A stretch of DNA of 64,000 bases from Agromyces larvae (GTDB taxonomy: Bacteria > Actinomycetota > Actinomycetes > Actinomycetales > Microbacteriaceae), in assembly GCF_022811705.1 (NCBI RefSeq), contig NZ_CP094528.1, positions 2,108,001 through 2,172,000 on the forward strand, given 5' to 3'. Shown piece after piece: positions 63,582 to 64,000 of this stretch (position 1 is the first letter of the stretch; each line of letters begins with the position of its first letter). Below the pieces are notes generated by a model. It was not told the origin of the DNA. It was given only the letters and a program-made list of their open reading frames with translations, and made no database searches. The position numbers were made by a program, and so were the translations under genes.

Positions 63582-63838
63582 TCAGGCCGAACGGCCGGGG
63601 ATCGGAACCTCGACCACCGCGAACGGCGCAACGAGCGTCGTACTGCTCGATGCTCAAGCGACTGCGACAAGGCGATGCCGTGCGCGGCGGAGAGGGTGGC
63701 GTGGATCACCGCGCTCAGCGCCCCGTCGCCGAGACGCACCTCAGCTGTGCGCTGCGCGATGAAGAGCGCACGGTTGTCGTCGCCGGCGCGCCCAACTGGA
63801 GCACCGCTCCTCGGGCACCCCCTCCACGTGACCGTCGA
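63582..63838 (-). pseudogene. Chimeric relic: second-family fragment joined to a frameshifted 125-residue-family fragment
   Basis: From 63838 downwards: VDGHV, then after a shift DDNRALFIAQRTAEVR, matching the 62281 family (VDGHVQ; NDNLAIFIAKRTGEVR). This runs straight into LGDGALSAVIHATLSAAHGIA, matching the paralog A family (LGDGALSAAIHDTLFAAHGIA). After that a +1 and a -2 change break the frame: SIEQYD and LVAPFAVVEVPIPGRSA can be read in different frames. The final 100 bases are close to those at 61450-61520, so this copy is young. Confidence 0.75.
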
Positions 63839-63843
63839 CCGGT

Positions 63844-64000
63844 CTACGAAGAGGCGACCCGAGTCATCTTCTTGACCTTGTCGAAGCTCGCGAAACGGTC
63901 TTCCCGTCGCACGGCGCCGCTTCGCTTGTCGATGAGCACGACGAGGTTGTCCATGCGGGTGTACGTGGGATCTCCGTCGACGTAGAACTCACGCGCCCCC
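63844..64000 (-). CDS. Second copy of the 62281-type small protein (5' end outside window)
   Basis: The last 52 codons are visible: AREFYVDGDPTYTRMDNLVV, LIDKRSGAVRREDRFASFDK, then VKKMTRVASS and stop. It aligns with the C-terminal half of the 62281 product (SREYLVDGHVQFNRNDNLAI, FIAKRTGEVRREAYILNLDK). The frame is open to the edge and the protein continues beyond the window. Confidence 0.65.
   Translation of the reverse strand, partial: GAREFYVDGDPTYTRMDNLVVLIDKRSGAVRREDRFASFDKVKKMTRVASS

Overview
The window is a high-GC chromosomal segment of an actinobacterium, almost certainly Micrococcales and most likely Microbacteriaceae; I cannot name the genus. The grounds are the gene order of the str, S10, spc and alpha ribosomal clusters, many GTG starts, leaderless promoters with a fixed 6-nt gap from the -10 box to GTG, GGATGCC/GGCATCC hairpin terminators, and scattered copies of a short TTCGACGGGCTCAG-type repeat.

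Layout. 1-3.0 kb: a truncated branched-chain amino-acid-type ABC substrate-binding lipoprotein, a RarD-like permease, and groES behind two CIRCE operators. 3.1-6.2 kb: a divergent THUMP-like methyltransferase and three tandem proline-rich DUF4190-like membrane proteins. 6.4-17.6 kb: tRNA t6A and cell-envelope genes (tsaD-rimI-tsaB-tsaE-alr-acpS, glmS, coaA, glmM), then rpsI-rplM and truA. 17.9-21.0 kb: infA-rpmJ-rpsM-rpsK-rpoA-rplQ. 21.2-29.0 kb: a self-contained mannitol PTS module (ptsH, ptsI, mtlA, mtlF, mtlD, an orphan IIB-like protein and a divergent BglG/MtlR-type regulator). 29.0-41.6 kb: map, adk, secY and a long run of ribosomal protein genes from rplO up to rpsJ. 42.1-51.7 kb: two very large predicted cell-wall-anchored surface proteins lying between tuf and rpsJ. 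51.9-56.2 kb: tuf, fusA, rpsG, rpsL. 56.5-59.1 kb: small proteins of unknown function, mostly membrane proteins. 59.2-64.0 kb: an accessory locus of small immunity-like genes, paralogs, relics and an orphan TNT-type toxin module.

How it fits together. Nearly all of the window is translation and envelope housekeeping transcribed from the minus strand, with coupled (1-4 bp overlapping) genes. Three parts stand out. First, the surface-protein pair: a pilus-tip-like von Willebrand A/SpaA-type protein and a parallel beta-helix protein share a C-terminal module, including an LIWW motif, directly before sorting signals of the form VPVTG/VAVTG. Second, the terminal toxin/immunity graveyard: a 5'-truncated NAD-glycohydrolase-like (TNT) tip abuts a truncated copy of a 125-residue protein family that occurs four times here, two of them broken, together with chimeric and frameshifted neighbours. 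Third, a mobile-looking short repeat has entered the reading frames of rimI, map and probably adk and also forms hairpins inside the spc operon.

No rRNA, tRNA, insertion sequence, integrase or CRISPR array was recognised.
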